NCBI GenBank assembly: GCA_041675005.1
Contig: JBAYUQ010000016.1
Location: 1 to 64,000 of the forward strand
Source of the DNA: PGYR01 sp041675005
GTDB taxonomy: Bacteria > Bacteroidota > Ignavibacteria > Kapaibacteriales > UBA2268
Direction of reading: 5' to 3'
Length of the DNA: 64,000 nt
The stretch's first letter is position 1. Each line of letters starts with the position of its first letter. Below are positions 53,408 to 63,212 of the stretch, one piece after another. Made by a program: the position numbers and the translations under genes. The notes under the pieces were generated by a model that worked only from the letters and a program-made list of their open reading frames with translations, was not told the DNA's origin and did not search any database.

Positions 53408-55456
53408 ATGAAAATCTACATTGCCATATTTATTCTTCTAATATCAAACCTACTTCACTCTGAAGAAAAAGATACTCGTGCTTTATTGCTAATAGAAGGG
53501 GGAGTCTCAGAAATTTCGGTTTCACCTGATGAAAAGATTTGGCTAACTACAGGGGATGGTAACATATACTATACTGAAAACATATATAGCAATTGGCATT
53601 ATGGAGATAAGCTATTTGAATCTGAAGGGAAGTACAAAGGCAACGATCCTCATTTTGATAGGATTACTTTTTTCAACAATGATACGGCTATAATTTCTGG
53701 TTATATCTCAGCTAATGCTGAGAATTACCCTATGAATGGTTACTATTTTTCAGAAAATTCTGGCATTGACTGGGAGTTAAAAAAATACGTTGGTAAATCT
53801 TGGGTTTATACTACTTACTTTGATTCAAGTGGTAATGGATGGATGGGGTGCTCGGATAAAGAACTTTATTATTCCAGTGATTATGGAGCAACTTGGGAAA
53901 CAAAAATAATACCTTTCAAAGACTCTGAATGGATTCTGGGAATTCATATGTTAGATAATAAAATAGGCTACATCTCTTCTGAAAAGAATGAAGTACTATA
54001 TTCTGAAGATAATTGGAGATCAGTTTCATATTTACCCTCGCCGAGAAAACAAGACAATATTAAGCTTAGAGAACTTAGGTCAGGTGAAAAGCCAAATGAC
54101 AAAATCTATAAGTGGAAGAATTTTATATTGATCAACCAAAGAAATAATATATTTTATTCGGATTTAAACAACATCGATTGGAAAGTATTCCCTATAAATA
54201 TCATAGATTTCGAATTGGATAAGAATAATGATAAATTTTACGCTATTACTGATAGTTTAAAAGTGATTGAATTTGAATCTCCTATAGAATATAAATATTT
54301 ATCAGAAAGCAAATTGAAGAATTACCCAATAGATTTGAAAGTTGTGAATAGTTCAGTTTTTATAATTGATTATTCATATAATATCTATAAAGTTAATGAA
54401 AAGGAATTTGTCGGGACTTTACCATATACTATAGATGAAGATATACCAAAACCTAATGTAATTAGGGATGGAGAAGATATAACTTGGGGTGCAATTGACA
54501 ACCATTTATACTTGTCTAATAATGGTTGGTGTTATGATTGGTATAGAGAGGATGTTTTAAATTTATATATTGCAGACATCTTTTTAATTGACGATAGTAC
54601 TGCAATCCTCTGGGATGGTAGAGGTAATAATTATATTTACTCATTAAAAGATAATAGTATAAAACCATATATTTATGAAAACCCTTTGAATGGATTTTTA
54701 AAGTATCCTGTTGAATCTTTATCAATACTCTCAGGTTGTCTTAGATGTGATTTAGAAAAATATGAAATAATGAATTTTGTAGCAACAGAAAATGACAATT
54801 TAGTATCTGAATCATATATTAAATATGATAGAATTAAGCCCTATTTCAAAAGCATAATTGAAGTAGTAGAGCTAAAGGAATTGCTGAAAGAAATCAATAT
54901 GTATCCAAATAGAGTTCCAACTATCAATGAGTTTAACATAACCGAAGAGAATAAATCAGAATTCATCAATGATATTGAAGGTATAATTAGTTCAGAATAT
55001 TGGGTTCGAAAAGAAGAGGGGTTATCTATTCTTTTATATTATAATATAGAAAATAATTTTAGAAATGTTATTGAAAATGTTGAAACTTATGACACCAATC
55101 AAATTAAAAAGTCCTTGGATTTATATTATGATAGATGGGTACATTATCCTTCTAGATTCTACTTCTATTTCGTAAACACGAATAGTGATACACTTTTCTT
55201 TTCACAAAGTTCTTATGCTTCTAGTCCTTGGTATTTACCCTGGGATGTAAAATATAAGGGGAAGCATTTTTATTCTTACAATATTGAGATCTCAAAATTA
55301 ATTAACAATGTCATCCCCGAAGAATTTAATGGAAAAGAAGCGTTTGACAATATATTCCTTTTAACTGGCTTAGCAGGTTATAAGTATAGAGAGACAAATC
55401 AACCTTATAGTAGAGAATGGTACGAGGAAATGAGAATTCTTTTGAGACAACATTAG
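53408..55456 (+). CDS. Exported protein with YCF48/BNR-type sensor repeats
   Basis: A 682-residue protein with signal peptide (1-18, cleaved near 'LLHSEEK'). The first half repeats a WD-like beta-propeller pattern: 'SVSPDEKIWLTTGDGNIYY', 'SENSGIDWELKKY', 'SSDYGATWETKI', resembling YCF48/BNR or Sortilin-type propellers. The second half (about 480-682) is a different mixed domain I do not recognise. No T9SS sorting domain is seen, so it may be periplasmic or released differently. Confidence 0.6.
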   Translation: MKIYIAIFILLISNLLHSEEKDTRALLLIEGGVSEISVSPDEKIWLTTGDGNIYYTENIYSNWHYGDKLFESEGKYKGNDPHFDRITFFNNDTAIISGYISANAENYPMNGYYFSENSGIDWELKKYVGKSWVYTTYFDSSGNGWMGCSDKELYYSSDYGATWETKIIPFKDSEWILGIHMLDNKIGYISSEKNEVLYSEDNWRSVSYLPSPRKQDNIKLRELRSGEKPNDKIYKWKNFILINQRNNIFYSDLNNIDWKVFPINIIDFELDKNNDKFYAITDSLKVIEFESPIEYKYLSESKLKNYPIDLKVVNSSVFIIDYSYNIYKVNEKEFVGTLPYTIDEDIPKPNVIRDGEDITWGAIDNHLYLSNNGWCYDWYREDVLNLYIADIFLIDDSTAILWDGRGNNYIYSLKDNSIKPYIYENPLNGFLKYPVESLSILSGCLRCDLEKYEIMNFVATENDNLVSESYIKYDRIKPYFKSIIEVVELKELLKEINMYPNRVPTINEFNITEENKSEFINDIEGIISSEYWVRKEEGLSILLYYNIENNFRNVIENVETYDTNQIKKSLDLYYDRWVHYPSRFYFYFVNTNSDTLFFSQSSYASSPWYLPWDVKYKGKHFYSYNIEISKLINNVIPEEFNGKEAFDNIFLLTGLAGYKYRETNQPYSREWYEEMRILLRQH

Positions 55457-55530
55457 TTATTATGAAAAGAAGCAAAAATGTCACAATTTGTATCCTTAGA
55501 ATTGGAACTATTTAAACAGAAGGCATCAAG

Positions 55531-56448
55531 ATGACCAATAAAATTGAAATATCAACTGTACTTATTGAAAACAGAATCTTTACTATCAGGGGTGAGCAGG
55601 TAATGATTGATACTGATTTGGCGGAGATATATCAGGTGGAAACTAAGGTGCTCAACCAAGCAGTAAAAAGGAATATCGATAGATTTCCAGCTTCATTTAG
55701 GTTTCAATTAAATGAACAAGAATTTGAATTCTCACAAACTCAAAAACTTGATCCTAAGTTTCTAAGGTCACAATCTGTGACCTTAGAAACAGGGCGTGGT
55801 AAACACAGAAAATACTTACCTTTCGCTTTTACAGAGCAAGGTGTAGCAATGCTCTCAGCCGTGTTAAGAAGTGATACTGCTATTAAAGTAAGTGTAGCTA
55901 TTATGAATGCTTTTGTTCAAATGCGAAAAACAATAGGCAACCACCAACAATTACTTCAATTAACGGATAGCTTTACACAGCATAAATTCGAAACAAATCA
56001 TAAATTTGAACAAATTTTCAAAGCGTTAGAAGTCACTGGTATAGATAACAAACAAGGTATTTTCTTTGATGGACAAACCTATGATGCCTACAGTTTTGTT
56101 AATTCATTAATCAAGAAAGCAAAGCATTCAATAATATTGATAGATAATTACATAGATGAAAGTGTCATAACCCAACTTACGAAGAAGCAAAAGAACGTAA
56201 ATGTATTTGTACTATGCAAATCAATTAGTAAACAACTAAAGCTAGATATAGAAAGAGCTAACACACAATATCCTTCATTCAAAGTGGTACATTTTGCTAA
56301 AGCACATGACAGGTTTCTAATAATTGACGAAGAGGATGTTTTTCACATAGGTGCTTCGCTAAAAGATTTGGGGAAAAAATGGTTTGCCTTTTCCAGAATT
56401 GAAAGGGATTCAGTAAAAATACTTGATTCCATAGTTGATTTGCTATGA
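55531..56448 (+). CDS. ORF6N-domain protein with PLD-like C-terminal domain
   Basis: A 305-residue protein. The N-terminal ORF6N domain (about 12-130) is typical of phage and mobile-element DNA-binding proteins: 'GEQVMIDTDLAEIYQVETKV', 'FAFTEQGVAMLSAVL'. The C-terminus (about 170-300) looks like a phospholipase D-like nuclease-type domain with 'KAHDRFLIIDEEDVFHIGAS', common in this Bacteroidota protein family. The gene contains a 33-nt perfect palindrome at 55758-55790. It overlaps the next gene by 4 bp. Domestication from a phage or defence locus is inferred. Confidence 0.85.
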   Translation: MTNKIEISTVLIENRIFTIRGEQVMIDTDLAEIYQVETKVLNQAVKRNIDRFPASFRFQLNEQEFEFSQTQKLDPKFLRSQSVTLETGRGKHRKYLPFAFTEQGVAMLSAVLRSDTAIKVSVAIMNAFVQMRKTIGNHQQLLQLTDSFTQHKFETNHKFEQIFKALEVTGIDNKQGIFFDGQTYDAYSFVNSLIKKAKHSIILIDNYIDESVITQLTKKQKNVNVFVLCKSISKQLKLDIERANTQYPSFKVVHFAKAHDRFLIIDEEDVFHIGASLKDLGKKWFAFSRIERDSVKILDSIVDLL

Positions 56449-57341
56449 AAAATGCAATTCTCATATTTTCAATTATACTTTCCGCAGTACTGGTGTGGTA
56501 TTTCTACACGATTGAAGATGTGAAGGGCAAAGCAATTGCTCATGAGGAAATAGGAGATTATCAGAGAGCTTTGGAGTATTACAAAGAGTACGCTGAGTTA
56601 ACGAATAACAATGTAGAATACGCAGAGAAGATAATTGAAATTGCTAGTAAACAGCTTGATGATAAAGACTATTTAAACACAGAGACTAACTTTGAGGAAT
56701 ATAAGAATATAAACCTAAGTAATGGGTGGGTGTTTAGTTCAGTAGATACCATAGTTGTAAATAGACACAATTATAGCAAAAACAGACTGACACATGTGAA
56801 TATTGAAATCTATGAAAATACTGGTAGGTTAGATGAAGCATTAGATCTTTGTTTGACTCGAAAAAAGCAACTCATAACCACAGGTTGTATGAATTGTTTT
56901 ATGGAAGATTTGGAATTATACAACAACAAGATTTTCAATCTGAGTTATAAACTGAACAAACTGGATACCGCATTTTATATTTATTTGGACAATATGTATG
57001 CAATGCCTACTCTTTTTGCCATGGCTACAATTCACGATGTAGAAGCAATTGAAGATGTTATAAAATACAAGATTTCCAAGTATAATAACTCGCAGAAAGA
57101 CAGCATATTGAAGGATATATTCGACTCTTATGAAATACGTATTTCAGAGAATGAAGACCATAAATCATTTAAAACAAGTATTGAATTGTTCGGAAGAAGA
57201 ATCCCAGACCCAAGCGAACCAAGACCTCGCCGAACTCTAGACCCCAATATCAGTATAAAAGATACAACTTATATGAAAAGTATTGAATGGGAAAGATTCA
57301 AAAACACAAGACTCTACCAATTGCTAGCAGAAAGAAAATGA
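56445..57341 (+). CDS. Tetratricopeptide-like hypothetical protein
   Basis: A 298-residue protein that starts within the stop of the ORF6N gene (4-bp overlap). It has an N-terminal hydrophobic segment (about 3-20), then 'AHEEIGDYQRALEYYKEYA', a TPR-like helix pair, followed by less regular helical repeats. Predicted membrane-anchored, with the repeats in the periplasm. It has no relation to DNA processing that I can see, so the overlap may only reflect gene density. Function unknown. Confidence 0.6.
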   Translation: MKNAILIFSIILSAVLVWYFYTIEDVKGKAIAHEEIGDYQRALEYYKEYAELTNNNVEYAEKIIEIASKQLDDKDYLNTETNFEEYKNINLSNGWVFSSVDTIVVNRHNYSKNRLTHVNIEIYENTGRLDEALDLCLTRKKQLITTGCMNCFMEDLELYNNKIFNLSYKLNKLDTAFYIYLDNMYAMPTLFAMATIHDVEAIEDVIKYKISKYNNSQKDSILKDIFDSYEIRISENEDHKSFKTSIELFGRRIPDPSEPRPRRTLDPNISIKDTTYMKSIEWERFKNTRLYQLLAERK

Positions 57342-57400
57342 TATTATCACCCATTATTTAGTATATTTGTGTTATTACATAACTATGAATACAATACATA

Positions 57401-58075
57401 ATGTGCTTTCACTATGCCTATATTGCAGATAAAATAAAAACAGGTAATCGATTTGGAGTAACTAATCCTCCCGATTTCGAGTCCGTATTCCACGCTAATG
57501 CATTTGCTAACCCAAGTATGCCCATAATAACAGCAGAGGAACCCGATAGCATTAGCTATTATAATTGGGGTCTAATTCCATCATGGATAAAATCAAGAAA
57601 AGACGCTGATGATATAAGTAAGAAAACTGGGAATTCTCGTTCAGAAACAGTATTCGAAAAACCATCTTTTAGAAATGCAATTAAAACCAGACGCTGTATA
57701 ATTCCTGCCTCTGGGTTTTATGAATGGAGGCATGAAGGAAAAGAAAAAATACCACATTTTGTTTCGACAATCGATCAAGAAATTTTTTCGTTCGCAGGTA
57801 TTTACGAGCATTGGACAGACAAAAGTACAGGTGAAATACTACACACTTATAGCATACTCACTACTGAAGCGAACGAGTTAATGGAATATGTCCACAATAA
57901 CCGCAAACGGATGCCAGTCATATTGGCTAAAGAAGATGAGAAATACTGGCTATCAAATCTGAAAAGCAAAGAAGAAATAGAACAAAGTATAACTCAATAT
58001 CCGTCAGATAAGATGAGATATGAGGTTATTGATAATAAGGATTTATGGACGTGGGCTAGTAAGAGGTTTGGTTGA
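57401..58075 (+). CDS. SOS response-associated peptidase / abasic-site protein (YedK/HMCES family)
   Basis: A 224-residue protein of the SRAP family. It crosslinks to abasic sites in single-stranded DNA through its N-terminal Cys2 ('MCFHYAY'). Other family features are 'ARSE'-type 'SRSETVFEKPSFRNAI', 'RRCIIPASGFYEWRHEG' and 'FAGIYEHWTD', plus 'HNNRKRMPVIL' near the C-terminus. Standard length. It is transcribed alone, with 59 bp after the preceding stop. Confidence 0.93.
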   Translation: MCFHYAYIADKIKTGNRFGVTNPPDFESVFHANAFANPSMPIITAEEPDSISYYNWGLIPSWIKSRKDADDISKKTGNSRSETVFEKPSFRNAIKTRRCIIPASGFYEWRHEGKEKIPHFVSTIDQEIFSFAGIYEHWTDKSTGEILHTYSILTTEANELMEYVHNNRKRMPVILAKEDEKYWLSNLKSKEEIEQSITQYPSDKMRYEVIDNKDLWTWASKRFG

Positions 58076-58260
58076 ATATATTATTGTTTGATATAGAATT
58101 AGACATTCTACTAAAAAACTTAGTTAATACAAAAATGCAAAGTCATAATGATTGTAGAATGTAGTAGTTGAAAAACTTAAACAATAAAAAACACTTTCTT
58201 GTCTCTAAATAATTATTATATTAGTAAAATTAAAATCAAATAAAATAGAGAAACTTAAAA

Positions 58261-59430
58261 ATGCCGTTTTATCATAAACTTGGGATTATGCCCAGCCCGA
58301 AACACACAGCATTCCGAAAGACTGATGGTAGTCTATACACCGAAGAATTAGTAAGTACAAAAGGATTTTCCGATGTATATAGCAACAAATATCATATACA
58401 TCCTCCTACGAAAGTACTTAGGATAAATGAGCTCCCAGATATTGATTTGAAGCTCTGGGAAGACCCACCGGTAAAACATATACATTTCTATACTGATAAG
58501 CTGAAAAAAGACGGTGATTTTTTCGATTCGCGTATTCCATACTTACGCAATGACCATGTTGTTGTATATACAGCACACCCGAATAAGAACCCAAAAGACT
58601 TTTATAAAAATGCTTATGCTAGCGAATTTGTATTCGTACATCACGGTAGTGGGAAGTTATTAACTGATTATGGAGTTATAGATTTCGTAGCAGGTGACCA
58701 GATAGTTATCCCTATGGGAACAGTACACCAAATGGTATTTGATGATTTGAAGGACAATAAGTTATTTATAGTAGAATCCTCTTCTTCGTTCGAAATTCCA
58801 AAGCATTATCGTAACCAATACGGTCAGTGTAGTGAAGATGCTCCTTACTCAGAACGAGATTTCAAAATCCCATCGAGATTAGAAGTTCACGATGAGAAAG
58901 GCGAGTTCATAATCAGACTAAAAGCTGGTAAAAAAATGTACGAATATGTACATCCTTATCATCCATTCGATATTGTTGGTTGGGATGGTTATCACTACCC
59001 TTGGGCTTTCAATATTCGTGATTATCACCCTAAAGTTGGTCGTATTCACTTACCACCACCTATTCATTTGCTATATAATACAGAGCATTTCGTATTGTGT
59101 AACTTCAATCCTCGTCCATTCGATTGGTATCCTGATGCTATAGCCGCTCCTTACTTCCACACTAACGTGGATAGTGCTGAGATGCTGTACTATGTAGAAG
59201 GTGACTTTATGTCACGAACAGGAGTAGTCGAAGGTTCTATTACTCTACACCCAATTGGATTACCACATGGCCCTCAACCTGGTAAAACAGAAGCATCAAT
59301 TGGAGTAAAAGAAACGGAAGAATATGCTATAATGCTCGATACTTTCGGAGCCCTGTACCCTACTTACAATGTGAATGATTGCGAGGATGAAGAGTATTAT
59401 AGAAGTTGGCTAGAAGAAGGCGATAAATAG
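58261..59430 (+). CDS. hmgA: Homogentisate 1,2-dioxygenase
   Basis: A 389-residue non-haem iron enzyme that opens the ring of homogentisate to maleylacetoacetate in tyrosine/phenylalanine breakdown. Diagnostic are 'PHPTKV'-like 'HIHPPTKVLRI', 'DGYHYPWAFNIRDYHPKVGR', 'YYVEGDFMSRTGVVEGSITL' and 'HPIGLPHGPQPG' with the His/Glu iron ligands. It is shorter than the roughly 430-residue proteobacterial form, as often seen in Bacteroidota. No other pathway gene adjoins. Confidence 0.94.
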   Translation: MPFYHKLGIMPSPKHTAFRKTDGSLYTEELVSTKGFSDVYSNKYHIHPPTKVLRINELPDIDLKLWEDPPVKHIHFYTDKLKKDGDFFDSRIPYLRNDHVVVYTAHPNKNPKDFYKNAYASEFVFVHHGSGKLLTDYGVIDFVAGDQIVIPMGTVHQMVFDDLKDNKLFIVESSSSFEIPKHYRNQYGQCSEDAPYSERDFKIPSRLEVHDEKGEFIIRLKAGKKMYEYVHPYHPFDIVGWDGYHYPWAFNIRDYHPKVGRIHLPPPIHLLYNTEHFVLCNFNPRPFDWYPDAIAAPYFHTNVDSAEMLYYVEGDFMSRTGVVEGSITLHPIGLPHGPQPGKTEASIGVKETEEYAIMLDTFGALYPTYNVNDCEDEEYYRSWLEEGDK

Positions 59431-59439
59431 GTAAACACA

Positions 59440-59919
59440 ATGAAATACTACATAGCTGGACAAAAGAAAGAATACTTCTTTAGTAAAAGAGAAAATAGGG
59501 TTCTAACCTTAGGTATAGGGTTTGTACTAATAACAGCGTTTGATTTTTACGTGTTTGATTTTTATGAAGCTTTATTACAAATATTTTGGACTATTCTGTT
59601 TTTCGGAATTTTAGAGTTCTTCTTATCGAAAATGCCGAAAGAAGAATTAGTAATGAGCTTAGAAATAACCGAAAATGCTATTAAACTATATAATTACGAT
59701 GAAAAAAATGACCAAGTTATTTCTATTTCAGATATTAAGAGTATAGATCGTTCGCAAACCGAAATAGTTATAAATAAGGGTGAAGTAAATAAAATGATAA
59801 TTCTATTCGTACGGTTCTCTTATTCAGATATACAGTCCATAAAAGCAGAGTTAGAAGAGATAATCACTAGAGTAAAAAGTTCCGGAACTATAGGAGATAG
59901 AGAGATATTGTCAGTATGA
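59440..59919 (+). CDS. Two-helix membrane protein, PH-like
   Basis: A 159-residue protein with two transmembrane helices (about 22-40 and 44-62). A C-terminal soluble domain ('LVMSLEITENAIKLYNY', 'QVISISDIKSIDRSQTEIVI') resembles the bacterial PH/YcxB-type domains behind membrane hairpins. It starts 9 bp after hmgA and overlaps the regulator gene by 4 bp, so the three are probably cotranscribed. No function assigned. Confidence 0.65.
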   Translation: MKYYIAGQKKEYFFSKRENRVLTLGIGFVLITAFDFYVFDFYEALLQIFWTILFFGILEFFLSKMPKEELVMSLEITENAIKLYNYDEKNDQVISISDIKSIDRSQTEIVINKGEVNKMIILFVRFSYSDIQSIKAELEEIITRVKSSGTIGDREILSV

Positions 59920-60473
59920 TAAAGGAATATTTTGATATGATTCATCCTATAAGTGATGATATTTATAATGAATATATTTCACATTGGGAGGAGGTTAGCA
60001 TTCCTAAAAACACTATTATGACATGGGAGAATGAAGTACAAAAATACTTATATTTTGTGAAAAGTGGTGTACAAAAGTCATATTACATAAATGAAGGAAA
60101 AGAAGAAATTATAGAGTTTACTTATTCTCCATCATTCACTGGAATTCCCGAATCTTTTATCACTCAATCACCCTCCAAGTACTTTCTTGCGACTATTACT
60201 GAAAGTACTTTTCTGAGAATATCGTATTCTAAGCACATTGAACTTCTTGAAAAATACAGACCTATAGAGACTCTATTCAGGAAAGCTACAGAACTGATCT
60301 TAGTAGATATACTAAATAGGTATTATGAGATGATTTCATTTGATATCAATAAACGATTTAGTTCTTTTGTCGAAACAAGATCAGAACTACTTCAATTAGT
60401 AAATCAAAAAGACATAGCTTCGTATTTGAGAATTCATCCTACTAACCTAAGCAAATTAATCTCGAAAATGTAA
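59916..60473 (+). CDS. Crp/Fnr-family transcriptional regulator
   Basis: A 185-residue regulator. The N-terminal cyclic-nucleotide-like beta-roll (about 20-115) includes 'KYLYFVKSGVQKSYYINEGK'. The helical dimerisation region follows, then a C-terminal helix-turn-helix (about 155-183, 'NQKDIASYLRIHPTNLSKLI'). Fe-S Cys of true Fnr are absent, so cluster sensing is unlikely; a small ligand is possible. Overlaps the membrane protein by 4 bp, so the regulator may control the hmgA unit. Confidence 0.9.
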   Translation: MIKEYFDMIHPISDDIYNEYISHWEEVSIPKNTIMTWENEVQKYLYFVKSGVQKSYYINEGKEEIIEFTYSPSFTGIPESFITQSPSKYFLATITESTFLRISYSKHIELLEKYRPIETLFRKATELILVDILNRYYEMISFDINKRFSSFVETRSELLQLVNQKDIASYLRIHPTNLSKLISKM

Positions 60474-60547
60474 ATTATTAGTTTATACCAAGAAACCTAA
60501 ATTTCTCATGTATTAAATTGCATTAAAAAAATAGGGCTAAGTAATAA

Positions 60548-61420
60548 ATGAAAAGTAATAATTCTGAAAAATGGTTGGATAAATCCGAGTATCCTTTTGA
60601 AAGCAAGTTTATTGATTTAAAAAATGGGCGTATGCACTATAACGATGAGGGGGCTGGCGAGATAGTTCTTTTTGTCCATGGAACCCCAACTTGGTCATTT
60701 CTTTATCGGAATTATATAAAAGAACTTTCTAAAACAAATAGATGCATTGCTATTGATAATCTTGGTTTTGGGCTTTCAGAAAATCAAATAAGGTTTGATG
60801 GCACTCCTCAGTCGCATTCGGATAACCTTATTGAATTTATGGAGAAGATGGGTCTTGTTAATATCAACTTAGTAGTACATGATTTTGGTGGTCCTATAGG
60901 ATTGTCAGCAGCGATTGCTCAACACAATAGAATATCAAAAATAATTATGTTTAACACTTGGCTTTGGGAAACGAAATCTAACAAAGATGTTGTGAAGATA
61001 GACAAAGTGATAAATAGCTTTATCGGCAAATTCATGTATATGAAGTTGAATTTTTCGGCAAAAGTATTATTGAAAAAAGGTTTCTATAATAACGGGCTTT
61101 TAACGAAGAAACTACATAGTCAATATATTGGGCCATTTCTAGAAAGTAGCTCTAGAAATTCGACTTATAATCTTGCCAAATCGCTACTTGGATCATCAGA
61201 TTGGTATGAAAAACAATGGCAAAATTTGGATAATATATCCGATAAAAAATGGTTAATACTTTGGGGAACTAAAGATAGTTTTCTTACAACCGAATACCTA
61301 AAAAAATGGCGAACTAAACTCCCGAACGCTAGAGCTGTTGAGTTAGAAAGTGGTCATTTCTTACAAGAAGAAGAATTTGATAAAACATTAGCTGAAATAA
61401 ATTTATTCCTAAATAATTAA
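60548..61420 (+). CDS. Alpha/beta hydrolase, haloalkane-dehalogenase fold
   Basis: A 290-residue hydrolase related to haloalkane dehalogenases: 'LFVHGTPTWSFLYR', nucleophile Asp112 in 'VVHDFGGPIG', His270 in 'LESGHFLQEE'. The residue after the nucleophile is Phe where dehalogenases normally have a halide-binding Trp. It may therefore act on another substrate such as an epoxide or ester. No signal peptide. It lies 75 bp after the Crp-type gene. Confidence 0.8.
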   Translation: MKSNNSEKWLDKSEYPFESKFIDLKNGRMHYNDEGAGEIVLFVHGTPTWSFLYRNYIKELSKTNRCIAIDNLGFGLSENQIRFDGTPQSHSDNLIEFMEKMGLVNINLVVHDFGGPIGLSAAIAQHNRISKIIMFNTWLWETKSNKDVVKIDKVINSFIGKFMYMKLNFSAKVLLKKGFYNNGLLTKKLHSQYIGPFLESSSRNSTYNLAKSLLGSSDWYEKQWQNLDNISDKKWLILWGTKDSFLTTEYLKKWRTKLPNARAVELESGHFLQEEEFDKTLAEINLFLNN

Positions 61421-61469
61421 AATCAATATTAACATGCAACTTATAGCACCAAAATTCGTCTAATCGCCT

Positions 61470-62363
61470 ATGGATGATCACAGAAAGTATTTAGACCCCA
61501 AAGCAACTGCTGAGCTAAAGGGCATAGACCTAAAAGCACGTATGGTAGTCGAAGGTTTCATAACGGGATTGCACAAATCGCCGTACCATGGTTTCAGTGT
61601 GGAGTTTGCCGAACATCGCCCATACCGAGCTGGCGATGAGGTAAAAAACATAGACTGGAAGGTCTATGGGCGTTCAAATCGCTATTACGTGAAGCAATAC
61701 GAAGAAGAAACTAATCTTCGTGCAACTATACTTGTTGATATTTCTGCATCTATGGGATTTGCTTCCGAAGGGCATATACCTAAAGTTGAGTATGCATCCT
61801 ATTTGGCTGCATCACTTGGCTATATGATGATGAAGCAACGCGATTCTGTTGGGTTGGCACTTTACGATAAGGAAGTGAAGACGTATCTACCTGCAAAATC
61901 AAAACCTTCTTACTTGAACCTTATTCTAAAGTCACTAGAAAGCATAGAGACATCTGATGAGACGCACACGGCAGCTGCTCTAGACCAATTAGCAGACCAG
62001 ATAAAAAGACGTGGGCTGATAATAATAATATCAGACTTATTCGATGATATAGAATCGATTAGCTCAGCTCTGAAACACTTCCGCCACAAAGAGAACGAGG
62101 TGATTTTATTCCAACTACTAGACCCACGAGAACTAGATTTCGATTTCGGGCGCTCAGCTAAGTTCATCGACTTAGAATCCAAAGAGGAAATGGTAACAAA
62201 CAGTCATCAGCTAAAAGAGTCTTACCAAAATGCTATGCAAGATTTCATTAGTAAAATAAAGAATGTATGCTACAGTCAGAATGTGGATTACAACTTAGTA
62301 GTTACCTCAGACCCATTTGACAAGGCTCTCCGCGAGTTCTTATCTAAAAGAGCTAAGGTTTAG
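61470..62363 (+). CDS. DUF58/vWA-type protein
   Basis: A 297-residue DUF58 protein. 'EFAEHRPYRAGDEVKNIDWK' (about 46-65) is the DUF58 hallmark, followed by a von Willebrand A-type MIDAS in 'ILVDISASMGF' (about 91-101). DUF58 proteins usually sit with MoxR AAA ATPases and help chaperone or assemble metalloenzymes or envelope complexes. No MoxR gene is visible here, because the gene is last before a convergent operon. Confidence 0.9.
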   Translation: MDDHRKYLDPKATAELKGIDLKARMVVEGFITGLHKSPYHGFSVEFAEHRPYRAGDEVKNIDWKVYGRSNRYYVKQYEEETNLRATILVDISASMGFASEGHIPKVEYASYLAASLGYMMMKQRDSVGLALYDKEVKTYLPAKSKPSYLNLILKSLESIETSDETHTAAALDQLADQIKRRGLIIIISDLFDDIESISSALKHFRHKENEVILFQLLDPRELDFDFGRSAKFIDLESKEEMVTNSHQLKESYQNAMQDFISKIKNVCYSQNVDYNLVVTSDPFDKALREFLSKRAKV

Positions 62364-62425
62364 TAAAAAATTGCGAAAATAAATATTCGATTTATTGAAT
62401 ATCTCATTAATTAGATAATATCCTA

Positions 62426-63184
62426 TCAAACTAATTTAGATTTAAACTTACTGATTAAATACCATACAATTGGTATTAGTATTAGAATCCAAAAGATAGA
62501 TATGAGGTTTGGATTTATGTAAATCGGATTGTGTTTAATCAAAATAATTTCATGTGAAATATAAAAGAAAGTATTTCCAGACCAATGCATTATCCCAGTA
62601 ATCCATAGATTTCCTGTAATTATTAATGGAATTGTCAATACAACACCTAGCAAAAACAGATATACAAAAGTCTCAATTCCAGCATTTAGTCTGTAAATAT
62701 GGTTTAATACATATATCAATGAAGAGATAATGATAATCAAACTAGAACTAATTTTGTTATTATAAAGACGAAAAACGGTACCTCTTGTTAAAACGTCCTC
62801 TGAAAAAGAAGAAAAGATTAAACCAAAAGAAAATGGAATACCTGTTTTCAAAATATCAGTCCATAACGGAACTTTTGATATAGATTCTATTTCAAAAAAT
62901 AATGAGAAAATGTACGGAAAGGCATATAACATTACACCTAAAAATAACCCGATTAGTAGGTGTTTTATTCTAAATTTTGAGAATGATAACCCCCAAAAAT
63001 CAAATCCATTTTTTTGATTCCAATTTCCTAAAAGCCATGCTGATAGAAAAAAAAAGAATTGAAATATAAAAAACCCCTCGATACTATTTTTAAAAAGAAT
63101 CATGTACTCTGCAGAATGATATAACACAAACATTATTAGAAATGATATTGATATCTTCACTATGCCCAAATATTCCTTTTTCAT
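62426..63184 (-). CDS. CPBP-family intramembrane metalloprotease
   Basis: A 252-residue membrane protein with about seven helices. The family's zinc-site motifs are present: E129-D130-x3-R134 ('SEDVLTRG', with ED in place of the usual EE), His162 ('LIYVLNHIY') and His200/Asn204 ('IMHWSGN'). The family cleaves substrates within the membrane (CAAX-processing or self-immunity roles). It is 28 bp downstream of the Omp85-type gene on the same strand, so one transcript is possible. Confidence 0.8.
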   Translation of the reverse strand: MKKEYLGIVKISISFLIMFVLYHSAEYMILFKNSIEGFFIFQFFFFLSAWLLGNWNQKNGFDFWGLSFSKFRIKHLLIGLFLGVMLYAFPYIFSLFFEIESISKVPLWTDILKTGIPFSFGLIFSSFSEDVLTRGTVFRLYNNKISSSLIIIISSLIYVLNHIYRLNAGIETFVYLFLLGVVLTIPLIITGNLWITGIMHWSGNTFFYISHEIILIKHNPIYINPNLISIFWILILIPIVWYLISKFKSKLV

Positions 63185-63212
63185 TATTCAATTTTCATAA
63201 TATTGATTAATA

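Noticed and set aside
55531..57341. A prophage or defence island around the ORF6N gene
   Set aside because: No integrase, capsid, recombinase or attachment repeats flank it; neighbours are ordinary chromosomal genes.
60548..61420. Naming the gene a haloalkane dehalogenase
   Set aside because: The halide-binding Trp is replaced by Phe; the fold is supported but not the reaction.
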